DNA of 64,000 nt from Rhodococcus gordoniae (GTDB lineage Bacteria > Actinomycetota > Actinomycetes > Mycobacteriales > Mycobacteriaceae). Position 1 is the first letter of the stretch; every line of letters starts with the position of its first letter. Positions 9,550-18,072 of the stretch are shown piece after piece. The notes below the pieces were generated by a model, which was not told the origin of the DNA, did not search any database, and saw only the letters and a program-made list of their open reading frames with translations. The stretch is from assembly GCF_001646655.1 (NCBI RefSeq), contig NZ_LPZN01000048.1, positions 30,301-94,300 on the forward strand. The letters are read 5' to 3'. The translations under genes were made by a program, and so were the position numbers.

Positions 9550-10352
9550 CGCGGCAGCCGGACCCGCTCGTAGAACGCCATCGCCGCCGCAGTGGCCACG
9601 TTCAGCGAATCCGTGCCGGGCGCCATGGGAATTCGGGCACGCACGTCGGTCGCCCGCATCGCCTGCTCGGTCAGACCCGGGCCTTCGGCACCGAGCAACA
9701 GTGCGACCTTCTCCTCCGTCATCGCTTCCGCGAGCGGGATCGCCTGCGGATCGGGAGTCAGCGAGATCAGCTGGAATCCCTTGCCACGCAACTGATCCAG
9801 GTCGGACGGCCATCGGTCGAGATGCGTGAAGGGAACACGGAGGACGTGCCCCATCGACACGCGGACCGCCCTGCGGTACAACGGGTCGGCGCAGCCCTTC
9901 CCGAAAAGCACACCGTCGACACCGAGGCCGGCCGCGTTGCGGAACATCGAGCCGATGTTCTCGTGGTCGTTGACCCCTTCGAGCACCGTGACCGTGGTCG
10001 CCTTGCCGAGGACCTCGTCGAGCGACAACGGTGCGGGTCGGTGCGAGACCGCGAGCACGCCTCGGTTGAGGTGGAACCCGACGATCTCGGCCATGGTTCC
10101 GACGTCGGTGCGGTAGAAGGGCACGTCGACGTCGCACAGGTCGCCGGCGAGTTCGTCCAGCCGTCGACCCACTCCGAGCAGGCTCGCCGGAGAGAACCGG
10201 GAATCGAGCATGCGCTGGACGACCAGCACACCCTCAGCGATCACCAGCCCCTTCCGACCGGGAAGGTCGGGCCGACGATCCGCCGAGTTGAGATCGCGGA
10301 AATCGTCGACCCGGGGGTCGGAAGGATCGTCGATGTCGATGACGTGAACCAC
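9546..10352 (-). CDS. SpoU/TrmH-family RNA 2'-O-methyltransferase
   Basis: A SAM-dependent RNA ribose methyltransferase of the SPOUT superfamily; the M. tuberculosis counterpart in the same place is Rv0881. The 268-residue product has an N-terminal substrate-binding segment (DPSDPRVDDFRDLNSADRRP) and the knotted catalytic domain. SPOUT motifs are visible: LEGVNDHENIGSMFRNAAG (motif 1, with the conserved Asn/Arg), LLGAEGPGL (motif 2) and IPMAPGTDSLNVATAAAM (motif 3). The GTG at 10352 has GGGAG 9 bp upstream. A longer open frame reaches into the tandem repeat and is rejected. Whether rRNA or tRNA is the target cannot be told. Confidence 0.88.
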   Translation of the reverse strand: MVHVIDIDDPSDPRVDDFRDLNSADRRPDLPGRKGLVIAEGVLVVQRMLDSRFSPASLLGVGRRLDELAGDLCDVDVPFYRTDVGTMAEIVGFHLNRGVLAVSHRPAPLSLDEVLGKATTVTVLEGVNDHENIGSMFRNAAGLGVDGVLFGKGCADPLYRRAVRVSMGHVLRVPFTHLDRWPSDLDQLRGKGFQLISLTPDPQAIPLAEAMTEEKVALLLGAEGPGLTEQAMRATDVRARIPMAPGTDSLNVATAAAMAFYERVRLPR

Positions 10353-10393
10353 CGGGACATTCTCCCAGCGTCCGCGTCCCCTCCCGCACCGGG

Positions 10394-10529
10394 TCGGTCG
10401 ACGCGACCGTGACACGAGGTCGACGCGACCGTGACACGAGGTCGGCGCGACCGGGGGTACGAGGTCGACGCGACCGGGGGTACGAGGTCGACGCGACCGG
10501 GGGTACGAGGTCGACGCGACCGGGGGTAC
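10394..10529 (+). repeat. Six-copy 22-23 bp tandem repeat carrying a small hairpin
   Basis: Six direct copies run head to tail: a partial one at 10394-10415, then 10416-10437, 10438-10460, 10461-10483, 10484-10506 and 10507-10529. Each contains GGTCGACGCGACC (copy 3 has one change), a 5-bp stem with a 3-nt loop and a SalI site. The first two units end GTGACAC; the last four end GGGGGTAC. The array lies between the MarR stop and the methyltransferase start, so it would fall in an intercistronic leader on the minus strand. There are no spacers, so it is not a CRISPR array. Confidence 0.9.
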
Positions 10530-10531
10530 GG

Positions 10532-10963
10532 TCAGTCGTCTTCCGCGACCAGCGCCGTGAGGATACCCACGGCCTCGCGCAGCGTCGCGAGCGATGCGGA
10601 GTCGAGATTCTCGAGCCGTTCGGTCAGCCACACTTCACGTGCCTGGGCTTCGTCGGCGAGCAACTCGGTCCCGGCGTCGGACAACGTCACGATGATCTGT
10701 CGTCCGTCCGTGGGATGCGGTGTCCGCTCGACGAGGCCGAGTTCGTGAAGCGAGGCGATGACCCTGGTCATCGAAGGCGGTTGGACGCGTTCGCGCGCAG
10801 CCAGCGCCCCCGGGGTCATCGCACCCTCCTGCGCGAGGGTGGCCATCGCCGAGATCTGGGTCAGGGAAACTCGGGAATCGGTGCGTCGCCCCCGCAAATG
10901 ACGCGTCAGACGCACAACGGCGAGTGAGAGGTCACCGGCGAGTGCGCGTGTATCCGAGATCAT
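10532..10963 (-). CDS. MarR-family transcriptional regulator
   Basis: A 143-residue winged-helix regulator. The N-terminal helix (ALAGDLSLAVVRLTRHLRGR) is a dimerisation helix. The recognition region is LAARERVQPPSMTRVIASLHELGLVERTPHPTDGRQIIVTLSDAG, here spanning about residues 56-100, with the DxR wing typical of MarR. It matches Rv0880 by position and type. No ligand can be deduced. It lies upstream of the repeat array and the RNA methyltransferase on the same strand. Confidence 0.9.
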   Translation of the reverse strand: MISDTRALAGDLSLAVVRLTRHLRGRRTDSRVSLTQISAMATLAQEGAMTPGALAARERVQPPSMTRVIASLHELGLVERTPHPTDGRQIIVTLSDAGTELLADEAQAREVWLTERLENLDSASLATLREAVGILTALVAEDD

Positions 10964-11007
10964 GGCGTGCAGAATACGTCACATCGCCCGAAACACGCCT
11001 CGGCCCT

Positions 11008-12483
11008 CTACGTGAGCAGTTCCGTGATCGGATCGACCGAGAAGTACAGGGCGAACAGCCCCGCGACGATCCACATCAGCGGATGGATGGTGCGGATCTT
11101 GCCGCTGGCCGCGTGCAGGACCACCCAGGTGATGAAGCCGACGCCGATGCCGTTGGCGATCGAGTAGGTGAACGGCATGACCATGATGGTCAGGAAGGCC
11201 GGCAACGCCACGGCGAACACCGAGAAGTCGATGTCGCGGACCTGGCCGATCATCAGGGCACCGACCACGACCAGCGCCGGAGCGGCCGCCTCGATCGGGA
11301 CCACCTCGTACAGCGGAGTCAGGAACATCGCGAGCAGGAACAACACGCCGGTGACCACGTTGGCCAGGCCGGTGCGGGCTCCTTCCGCGATACCCGAGGC
11401 CGATTCGACGAACACCGTGTTCGAGGAGGCCGAGGCGCCGCCACCGACGATGGCGCCGGTGCCCTCGACGACGAGGGCCTTGCCGATGCCCGGCAGGGTG
11501 CCGTTCTTGTCGGCGAGGTCGGCCTCCTTGCCGAGACCGGTCATGGTTCCCATCGCGTCGAAGAAGTTCGCGAGGACGAGGGTGAACACGAGCAGCGTCG
11601 CGGCGATCACGCCGATGCGGGTGAACGCGCCGAACAGGTCGACATTGCCGACGAGGCTCAGGTCCGGGATCCCGAAGAAGGAGTCCGGGGCCTCGGGGGT
11701 GCTGAGGTTCCAGCCCTTCGGGTTGGTGCCCAGGGACGGACCGACGTCCGTGACCGCTTCGATGATCATCGACAGGATGGTCGTGACGACGATGCCGATC
11801 AGCAGTCCGCCGCGCACCTTGCGTGCGACGAGCACACCCATCAGCAGGACACCGACGACGAAGACGAAGGTCGGCCACGAGGCGATCGATCCGTCGATAC
11901 CCAGGCCGACCGGAACGGTGGTGCCGGCGGCGTCGGGGATGCGGCGTACGAAGCCGGCGTCGACGAGACCGATCATGGCGATGAAGGCGCCGATACCGGC
12001 GGCGATGGCGGCCTTCAGTTCCGCCGGGATGGCGTTGAACACCGCGGTGCGGAAGCCGGTCAGGGCCAGCACGACGATGATGATGCCGTCGATGACCACC
12101 AGACCCATCGCTTCGGGCCAGGTCACCTGCGGGGCGATGGTCACCGCGAGCAGGCTGTTGATGCCCAGGCCGGCGGCGATGGCGAACGGATAGTTGGCGA
12201 CCACACCGAAGACGATGCTCATGAAGCCGGCGACCAGCGCGGTGACGGCCGCGACCTGATTGATGGGCAGGATGTTGCCCAGCACGTCGACCTTCGCGCT
12301 CGCGTCGTCGGCGGAGAAACTACCGAGGATGAGCGGGTTGAGGACCACGATGTACGACATCGCGAAGAACGTGACGATGCCGCCACGCACCTCCCGGGAC
12401 ACGGTCGAACCGCGCTCGGTGATCTTGAAATAGGCGTCCAGAAAGGACGTTCGCTTGGAGTCGGTGCCTACGGCCATGTCCAC
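11008..12483 (-). CDS. NCS2-family purine permease (AzgA/PbuG-like)
   Basis: Proton-coupled uptake of purine bases such as adenine, guanine or hypoxanthine is the known role of the AzgA-type NCS2 family. The 491-residue protein has the family start (FKITERGSTVSREVRGGIVTFFAMSYIVVLNP), GLGINSLLAVT, a GFRTAVFNAIPAELK loop, a FFDAMGTMTGLGKEADL motif and VGGGASASSNTVFVESASGIAEGARTG, split here between about residues 300 and 370. About 12-14 hydrophobic helices are visible. The first codon is GTG at 12483; an ATG two codons later (12477) is an equally good start. It is divergent from the small DUF2530 gene. Confidence 0.93.
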   Translation of the reverse strand: MDMAVGTDSKRTSFLDAYFKITERGSTVSREVRGGIVTFFAMSYIVVLNPLILGSFSADDASAKVDVLGNILPINQVAAVTALVAGFMSIVFGVVANYPFAIAAGLGINSLLAVTIAPQVTWPEAMGLVVIDGIIIVVLALTGFRTAVFNAIPAELKAAIAAGIGAFIAMIGLVDAGFVRRIPDAAGTTVPVGLGIDGSIASWPTFVFVVGVLLMGVLVARKVRGGLLIGIVVTTILSMIIEAVTDVGPSLGTNPKGWNLSTPEAPDSFFGIPDLSLVGNVDLFGAFTRIGVIAATLLVFTLVLANFFDAMGTMTGLGKEADLADKNGTLPGIGKALVVEGTGAIVGGGASASSNTVFVESASGIAEGARTGLANVVTGVLFLLAMFLTPLYEVVPIEAAAPALVVVGALMIGQVRDIDFSVFAVALPAFLTIMVMPFTYSIANGIGVGFITWVVLHAASGKIRTIHPLMWIVAGLFALYFSVDPITELLT

Positions 12484-12558
12484 AAAATCCGCTCGTCGAG
12501 TACGGGGCGTCGCAACGGGAACCGATTATTGCAGCGCGAAGGAACTAATCTGCAATCC

Positions 12559-12810
12559 GTGGAACCCGCCCAGCTCGTCGCCGCCCGTATCCGACGCCTC
12601 GCCGACCCCCGCCCCGCGCTCGCCGTGGGAACCGCTCTGTGGGTGGTGGCGACCGTCGTCGTGTTGTGGGTCGGCGGCGATCTCCGCGACGATGCGCTAC
12701 CGATCTGCGTGGCGGGAATCCTGGTGGGGCTGCTGGGAACTGCGCTCTTCCTGCTGCAGCGTCGCGCCGCCCGTCGCGGCGACCGCGGCGCCCAGGTGGG
12801 TCTGGACTGA
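12559..12810 (+). CDS. DUF2530 small membrane protein
   Basis: An 83-residue protein starting GTG (MEPAQLVAARIRRLADPRPA in translation), with two membrane helices (about residues 20-38 and 46-66) and a basic tail (QRRAARRGDRGAQ). The layout matches the actinobacterial DUF2530 family, whose function is unknown. GAAGGAAC lies about 14 bp before the start, which is rather distant. The reading frame continues far upstream, but there it is the antisense of the permease and has no protein-like character. Confidence 0.75.
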   Translation: MEPAQLVAARIRRLADPRPALAVGTALWVVATVVVLWVGGDLRDDALPICVAGILVGLLGTALFLLQRRAARRGDRGAQVGLD

Positions 12811-12848
12811 TTCCCGTACACCGCCGTCCGCGAGACACCCACGGCGGG

Positions 12849-13388
12849 TCAGCGGCGGATCCGCACGCGAGTGATCAACCACACCCACAGCACGGCCCAT
12901 GTGATCCCGAAGATCCAGCCCGCGACGACATCGGTGAACCAGTGCGCGGCCAGGTAGACGCGGGAGAACCCGATGGCCAGGGTGTACGTTGCGAGCGCCG
13001 CCGTCGCGACCGTCCGGCGACGATCCCCCCGCGGCCACGTGCGCACCACCACCGCCACGAGCACCGTGGCCAGCACGGCACTGGTCATCGCATGTCCCGA
13101 AGGGAACGACTCGGTGTGCAGGACGACCAGTCGTTCGGGTTCGGGGGGCCGGACGCGGCCGAACAGATGCTTGAGCAGCGACATCACCGGCCAGCCCGTC
13201 AGTACGGCACCGGCCACGAAGACGGCATCGCGCAGACGATCGGCGCGCACCAGCAACAACGTCGTCACCGTCGCGATCAGACTCGTCGCGATTCCCCCAC
13301 CCGTATGGGTGAGGACGGTCACTGTGGTGGTCAGTACGGGCTCGCGGATCGAGACCATCCAGTCGAGCACCGCGACGTCGATCGTCAC
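12849..13388 (-). CDS. PAP2-family phosphatase
   Basis: A 179-residue membrane phosphatase of the phosphatidic acid phosphatase 2/haloperoxidase superfamily. The three motifs are present in order: KHLFGRVRPPEPERL (KxxxxxxRP), FPSGHAMTSAV (PSGH) and SRVYLAAHWFTDVVAGW (SRxxxxxHxxxD). Five to six hydrophobic helices surround them. The likely substrate is a lipid phosphate or polyprenyl pyrophosphate at the membrane. The GTG overlaps the stop of the upstream sacsin-like gene (GTGA), so the two are coupled. Confidence 0.88.
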   Translation of the reverse strand: MTIDVAVLDWMVSIREPVLTTTVTVLTHTGGGIATSLIATVTTLLLVRADRLRDAVFVAGAVLTGWPVMSLLKHLFGRVRPPEPERLVVLHTESFPSGHAMTSAVLATVLVAVVVRTWPRGDRRRTVATAALATYTLAIGFSRVYLAAHWFTDVVAGWIFGITWAVLWVWLITRVRIRR

Positions 13389-16222
13389 GGTCCGGTTCCC
13401 CGGTGCGGCGCAGCTGCCACCACGGTCGCGCGGCCCGCCGCGAGCGCGGTGAGCGCGGCGGCCAGGCCCTTCGGCGTGCTGTGGACGGTGCCGGCGGCAT
13501 CGACCCACCATTCGACCTCGATCTCACCGGCCAGAGCCCCGGAGCAGCGCACGACCAGCCGGTCGTGCAGGGCGAGCACCCCGCGCGGCAGCGGTACACC
13601 GGCGACGATCCCGGCCAGGACGGCGGCAGGCTCGCGTTCCCAGGTCGAGCTGTGTCCCTGCTCGACGGGTTCGGCGTCGACGACCGCCGACGCCACGGCG
13701 ATGTCGAGCACGTCCGCAAGCGCGTGTGCGGTTCCCCGTCCGCCGGTGACGAGCCGGTCGTGCGGGATGACGGCCGCGAACCACGGACGGTCGGGGACGA
13801 GGGCGTCCGCGGCATCGGCGACGGTGCCCGCCAGGCTGCGCACCCCGTCGGGCAGGGTGACCGACTCGGGATCGAGACCCCCCGACGAGAAGGCCGCGGC
13901 GAGCGCGTCGTGAGCGGCGACGATCGCCGCCGGTCCCGGCGATCGGCTCTCGTCGGCGAGCCGGTCGAGCAGTGTCTGTGCCAGGTCGAGGTCCTCGATC
14001 ACCGTTCCGGCGAGGGCACCGCGGAAGGCGGCCGCGTCGGGATGGGTGCAGGGATCGAGGAGACCGTCGAACAGGACGTCGTCGGCGAAGCGGTAGTGCC
14101 CCAGGGGCCGGCCGTCGAGCGACGCGCGGGTGCGCAGGTACCACGCGGTGTATCCGGCGGGGTCGGCGAGCGCCTCGGCCGTAGTGGGTTCGGTCGCCAG
14201 CAGGGTCAGCGCCCGTGACCAGCGACGATCGTCGACGAGATCGAGATCGCGCACCGCGACGAGTGTCTCGGGATCGTCGTCGAGTCGCTCCCACCAGAGG
14301 TGTTCGTCGGGCAGGTCGTGATCGGGACCGGTGGGCAGGTCGGCGCGGAGGACCGTGAAGCCCCAGCCCACACCGATCGCGCGCAGCGCGTCGGCCCCGT
14401 ACCGGTCGACGACGGACGGGTCGACGGTGCCGAAGGGTGCGTCCTCGACCAGCACCTCGGCGAGCGGCGCGCCGGGGAGCAGGAGTTCGTCGGCGGGAAC
14501 GGCATCGCCGTGGGTGTCGGGCAGCAGCAACGCCCCGAGTTCGCGAGGCACGGCCGCAGCGGAGGCGAACGGCACCAGCCGGAGCACGACGTCGGCGAGC
14601 TCGCCGGCCGGGAGATCGCCGTCCGGGTCGATGTCGTCGGGATCGGCGTCCTCGACGGCGGCGGCGAGCGCCGGGTCGGCGAGCAGATCCTCGACCGTCA
14701 CGGTGCCGGCTCCGAGCCGGGCGAGCAGAGGATGCGCGGCCTCGGGATGGACGAGGCGCACCCACGGCATCGACACCGCGCCCACATCCTGCAGTTGCGT
14801 CGCGAGGACGGTCGTGCGCGGGCCGGTCACGGTCCGGCCGTCCGACAGCGGAACCGGCAGGGATGCGAGTTCCTCGGCCGCCACCGCGTCGACGACGAGC
14901 GGAGTCAGCGCCTCGTAGAGGCGGTTCCACCACTTCGGATCGCGTTCGTGGCCGGAGAGCAGTTCGGCCAGTCGCGCGAGACCGAGCCGGTGCACTCCGA
15001 CGGCCGAGAGCGCCGACGAATGTCGCGGGCCGCACAGCTCCGGGATCACGAGCCCGGGGACGACCTCACCGAGGACGTCGGCGAGCTCGTCGGTGAGACC
15101 GGGCAACGCGACGGCCCGGTCCGGTACCAGATCGGCGTCGCCGTCGGCTGCGGGAAGCCACGCTCCGGCGGCCAGGTCGTCGAGGATCGCCTCGCGGATC
15201 CTGCCGTCGACCTCGCTGCGCGCGAAGCCCGGGAGGGGCACGAGGTCGAGTCGCTGGTCGGGGGGCAGAGCCGCGACGAACCGCGCGTACCCGCGGGCGG
15301 CGTTCTCGACGTGGGCCCCGGGCAGCACGCGCCGCCGGTCGGGTTGCATCGCGACGTCGGCGACGACGATCGCGGGCAGCGACAGCTCCTCGTCGGAGCG
15401 GGTGGGAGCGCGCAGGACGTCGCTGCCGACCGGTGCGACCCGGCCGTCCACGACGGGGACGAGCCACCGCGCCGACGATCCGGTGAACTCCCACCAGGTG
15501 CGACCGCCGATCCGCACCTCCCCCAGGCCGTTGTCGAGTTCGCGCCGGTGGCGGGTGAACTCGTCGTCGCCGATGACGACGGTGCGCAGGCCGGGAAGTT
15601 CGAGCAGGATGTCGTGGGCCTCGGCGCGGAAGGCATCGAGCAGCGCGACCGGGTCGACCCCGGCACGCAGGGTCAGCACGACCTCGGTGTCGCTGTCGGG
15701 CACCGGTGGTGTCGCCGTCGGCCACACGAGGCGCAGCGCCGGGACACCGGACTCCGGTTCCGGCAGGCCCCGCTCGGCGAGGACCGAGCGGGTGCGCTCG
15801 GCCGAGAAGCGGATCGAGCCGGTCCGCGAACGGACCTCGATGTCGTCGGAGACCGCCAGCACCGCGGTGAAGCCGACCCCGAACCGTCCCACTGTGGATG
15901 CGGTACCGCTCTTGTTCGACGAGCGCAGCGCGGTCAGTGCATGGACACCGCCCACGTCGAGCGGCTCGCCGATGTTCGCGACATGGAGCCGACCGTCGGC
16001 GACCCGTACCCGCAGTTCCCCCGGTGTACCGGCGCGCGCGGCGGCATCGGCGGCGTTCTGGGCGAGTTCGGTCAGGACGCGATCGCGGTACCCCGCACGG
16101 ACGTGATCGGCCTCGGTGGCGGCGTCCTCCCGGAGGCGGGTGGGCGACGACGACCACGCCGCGAGGATTCCCTCGCGTAACGCCGCGGTCCCGAACGGAT
16201 CCGCGGGGCCCGGCCGGGTCAC
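13385..16222 (-). CDS. Large sacsin-like GHKL ATPase
   Basis: A 945-residue protein with an N-terminal GHKL (Hsp90/sacsin-type) ATPase fold. Visible motifs are LTELAQNAADAAARAG (N box), GRLHVANIGEPLDVGGV (Asp-type G1 region), SSNKSG, and GRFGVGFTAVLAVSD (G2). The remaining roughly 650 residues are acidic and Leu/Ala/Asp-rich with no recognised domain. Actinobacterial homologues are annotated 'sacsin N-terminal ATPase-like'; their function is unknown, and a chaperone-like role is only inference. The GTG at 16222 begins 1 bp after the DUF3027 gene ends, and the stop overlaps the PAP2 start, so DUF3027, this gene and PAP2 form one operon. Confidence 0.85.
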   Translation of the reverse strand: MTRPGPADPFGTAALREGILAAWSSSPTRLREDAATEADHVRAGYRDRVLTELAQNAADAAARAGTPGELRVRVADGRLHVANIGEPLDVGGVHALTALRSSNKSGTASTVGRFGVGFTAVLAVSDDIEVRSRTGSIRFSAERTRSVLAERGLPEPESGVPALRLVWPTATPPVPDSDTEVVLTLRAGVDPVALLDAFRAEAHDILLELPGLRTVVIGDDEFTRHRRELDNGLGEVRIGGRTWWEFTGSSARWLVPVVDGRVAPVGSDVLRAPTRSDEELSLPAIVVADVAMQPDRRRVLPGAHVENAARGYARFVAALPPDQRLDLVPLPGFARSEVDGRIREAILDDLAAGAWLPAADGDADLVPDRAVALPGLTDELADVLGEVVPGLVIPELCGPRHSSALSAVGVHRLGLARLAELLSGHERDPKWWNRLYEALTPLVVDAVAAEELASLPVPLSDGRTVTGPRTTVLATQLQDVGAVSMPWVRLVHPEAAHPLLARLGAGTVTVEDLLADPALAAAVEDADPDDIDPDGDLPAGELADVVLRLVPFASAAAVPRELGALLLPDTHGDAVPADELLLPGAPLAEVLVEDAPFGTVDPSVVDRYGADALRAIGVGWGFTVLRADLPTGPDHDLPDEHLWWERLDDDPETLVAVRDLDLVDDRRWSRALTLLATEPTTAEALADPAGYTAWYLRTRASLDGRPLGHYRFADDVLFDGLLDPCTHPDAAAFRGALAGTVIEDLDLAQTLLDRLADESRSPGPAAIVAAHDALAAAFSSGGLDPESVTLPDGVRSLAGTVADAADALVPDRPWFAAVIPHDRLVTGGRGTAHALADVLDIAVASAVVDAEPVEQGHSSTWEREPAAVLAGIVAGVPLPRGVLALHDRLVVRCSGALAGEIEVEWWVDAAGTVHSTPKGLAAALTALAAGRATVVAAAPHRGTGP

Positions 16223-16223
16223 G

Positions 16224-17081
16224 TCAGTCGGTCTGTTCCGGTTCGGACGAGGACGACTCGGCAGCGGCAGGCTCGTCCGCGGACTCGGCGGGCGCCGAGC
16301 CGAGTTCGACGACCTCCACGGCCGAATCGTCGAATGCCTCGTACAGCGGGGAGCCGGCGCCGGTGGGCAGAGAGGTGTCGGAATGCGCACCGCACCCGTA
16401 CTCGGCGTGCACGACATGACCGTCGGCGGCGAACTCGTTGCCGCATACCCCGAAGGCCGCACGCAACGAACCTGCGAGGGGAAGGTAGAAACCGCACAGG
16501 CGGCACGAGGACGGGGCGGCCTTCGCCATCTCCGAACCGGGGCCGTACTCGCCGTCGAACCACCGCTGCGCTGCTTCGAGGCGACCCTCGAGGCTCATGA
16601 CCTGCCTGCGGCCCAACCCGATCTCGAGGGCGGTCTCGTCGACCTCGGGATCGCCGGACTGCATGTAGCCGGGTACCAGCCGCACATCGTCGGGAGCGGG
16701 AGCCAGCAGATCGCCGGGACCGAGATCGCCGGGACGGATCCGTTCGCTCCACGGCACCCACTCGGGCGCGACGAGGGCGTCGGGGCCTGGCAGGAGCACG
16801 AGTTCGCTCACCGTCACCCGGTCGGAATCCGGTGCGGCGGACACGACGACGGCCCACTGCCAACCGCGGTAGCCCGGAAGCTCCGCGACGAAGCGGTGGG
16901 TGGCCGAGCACTCGTCCTCGCGCGTGACGCCCAGATAGGCGCCGACTCCACCGTCTCCGAGTTCGTCGAGTGCGGCCCGAGCGAGGTCGGCGGCGTCGGC
17001 GAGCACGGAACGCACCGCCGGATCGACCACGGGGTTCGTTCCTCGGGAAGCGGAAGCAGAGGCAACACTCACGGCCCCCAT
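16224..17081 (-). CDS. DUF3027 protein with Cys-rich segment
   Basis: A 285-residue soluble protein matching DUF3027 in type and position (Rv0877-like). It has the blocks RSVLADAADLARAALDEL, VGAYLGV, HRFVAELPGYRGWQWAVVV and ELVLLPGPDALVAPEWVPW. Near residues 205-250 come three Cys pairs or singles (SSCRLCGFYLP, FGVCGNEF, YGCGAHSDTSL) that look like a zinc site. The tail is acidic and disordered. ATG at 17081 is used; a GTG at 17072 with a GGGGG box nearby is an alternative. First gene of an operon with the sacsin-like ATPase and PAP2. Function unknown. Confidence 0.85.
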   Translation of the reverse strand: MGAVSVASASASRGTNPVVDPAVRSVLADAADLARAALDELGDGGVGAYLGVTREDECSATHRFVAELPGYRGWQWAVVVSAAPDSDRVTVSELVLLPGPDALVAPEWVPWSERIRPGDLGPGDLLAPAPDDVRLVPGYMQSGDPEVDETALEIGLGRRQVMSLEGRLEAAQRWFDGEYGPGSEMAKAAPSSCRLCGFYLPLAGSLRAAFGVCGNEFAADGHVVHAEYGCGAHSDTSLPTGAGSPLYEAFDDSAVEVVELGSAPAESADEPAAAESSSSEPEQTD

Positions 17082-17165
17082 TCTGCCTGACCTGTCGGCC
17101 CGGGCGCCCGCGGGTCGCGGAAGCTGGTGCAGACGCGGGTCGCACACGCGATGCAGGATGGGCGC

Positions 17166-17981
17166 GTGTCCCGTCTTCTTCTCTCGGCCGCGGTCGCGGC
17201 GATCGTCTGCGTCACCACCGCCGGATGCGGTGACGATCTCGTCGCCGAACCCGGGCCACCGGCCACCGAGCTCGGTGTGGAGGTCGTCGCCACACACCCT
17301 CACGATCCGGAGGCGTTCACCCAGGGCCTCGAGATCGACGAGGACGAACTGCTCGAAGGCACCGGCCGTGCCGGACACTCGTGGGTCTCGGCGCGGGAGG
17401 TCGACGTCGACGGCGGCACCCTCACACTCGCCGAAGCCGAACGCACCCGTGAGCCCGTCCTCGACGACTTCTTCGGGGAGGGCATCACCGTGGTCGACGA
17501 CGAGCTGTGGCAACTGACCTGGAAGGACGGCACCGCCGTCGTGCGCGATCGCGACACGCTTCTCGAGAAGCGCCGCGTCGGCTACGACAGCGAAGGCTGG
17601 GGGCTGTGCGCCCGGCCCGACCGTCTGGTGATGAGCGACGGCTCGGCCGAGCTGATCTTCCGCGACCCCACCTCCTTCGCCGAGATCGGACGCGTCACCG
17701 TGCACCGGGAGGGCCGCGCCGTGACGAATCTCAACGAGCTCGAGTGCGCCGAGGACGGCAGTGTCTACGCGAACGTCTGGCAGACGGACGAGATCGTGCG
17801 GATCGATCCGTCCACCGGCCGGGTGGACGCGCGGATCGACGCGGCGCCGCTGCGCGATCTGCTGCCCGACGGGGCCGAGGTGGACGTCCTCAACGGCATC
17901 GCGCAGATCCCGGGAACCGACCGGTTCCTGGTGACGGGCAAGTACTGGCCGACCCTGTTCGAGGTGCGTTTCGTGGGGTGA
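17166..17981 (+). CDS. Glutaminyl-peptide cyclotransferase, lipoprotein
   Basis: Plant-type glutaminyl cyclase (Pfam Glu_cyclase_2), which converts N-terminal Gln to pyroglutamate. The 271-residue product has a signal peptide (SRLLLSAAVAAIVCV) ending in a lipobox (VTTAGC), so it is probably anchored outside the membrane. The beta-propeller carries HDPEAFTQGLEID near the mature N-terminus, followed by repeated blades (LLEGTGRAGHSWV, WQLTWKDGTAVV, GLCARPDRLVMSDGSAELIF, LNELECAEDGSVYANVWQTD). GTG at 17166 is chosen because AGGA lies 7 bp before it; ATG at 17151 is possible. Confidence 0.88.
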   Translation: MSRLLLSAAVAAIVCVTTAGCGDDLVAEPGPPATELGVEVVATHPHDPEAFTQGLEIDEDELLEGTGRAGHSWVSAREVDVDGGTLTLAEAERTREPVLDDFFGEGITVVDDELWQLTWKDGTAVVRDRDTLLEKRRVGYDSEGWGLCARPDRLVMSDGSAELIFRDPTSFAEIGRVTVHREGRAVTNLNELECAEDGSVYANVWQTDEIVRIDPSTGRVDARIDAAPLRDLLPDGAEVDVLNGIAQIPGTDRFLVTGKYWPTLFEVRFVG

Positions 17982-18072
17982 TCCGGGTGGCATACCGATC
18001 GCGACACGCCTCACCGGGGCCACGACCCGCCCTTGTGTTACAGCCGCTACAGCGTGGGGAAGAATCGAAGAC

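Noticed and set aside
10394..10529. CRISPR array
   Set aside because: The units are directly adjacent with no spacers and no cas genes are nearby.
10924..12558. Long plus-strand open frame opposite the NCS2 permease, leading into the DUF2530 gene
   Set aside because: It is His/Asp/Gly/Arg-rich with no domain and is the exact antisense of a well-supported permease; only the last 83 codons look real.
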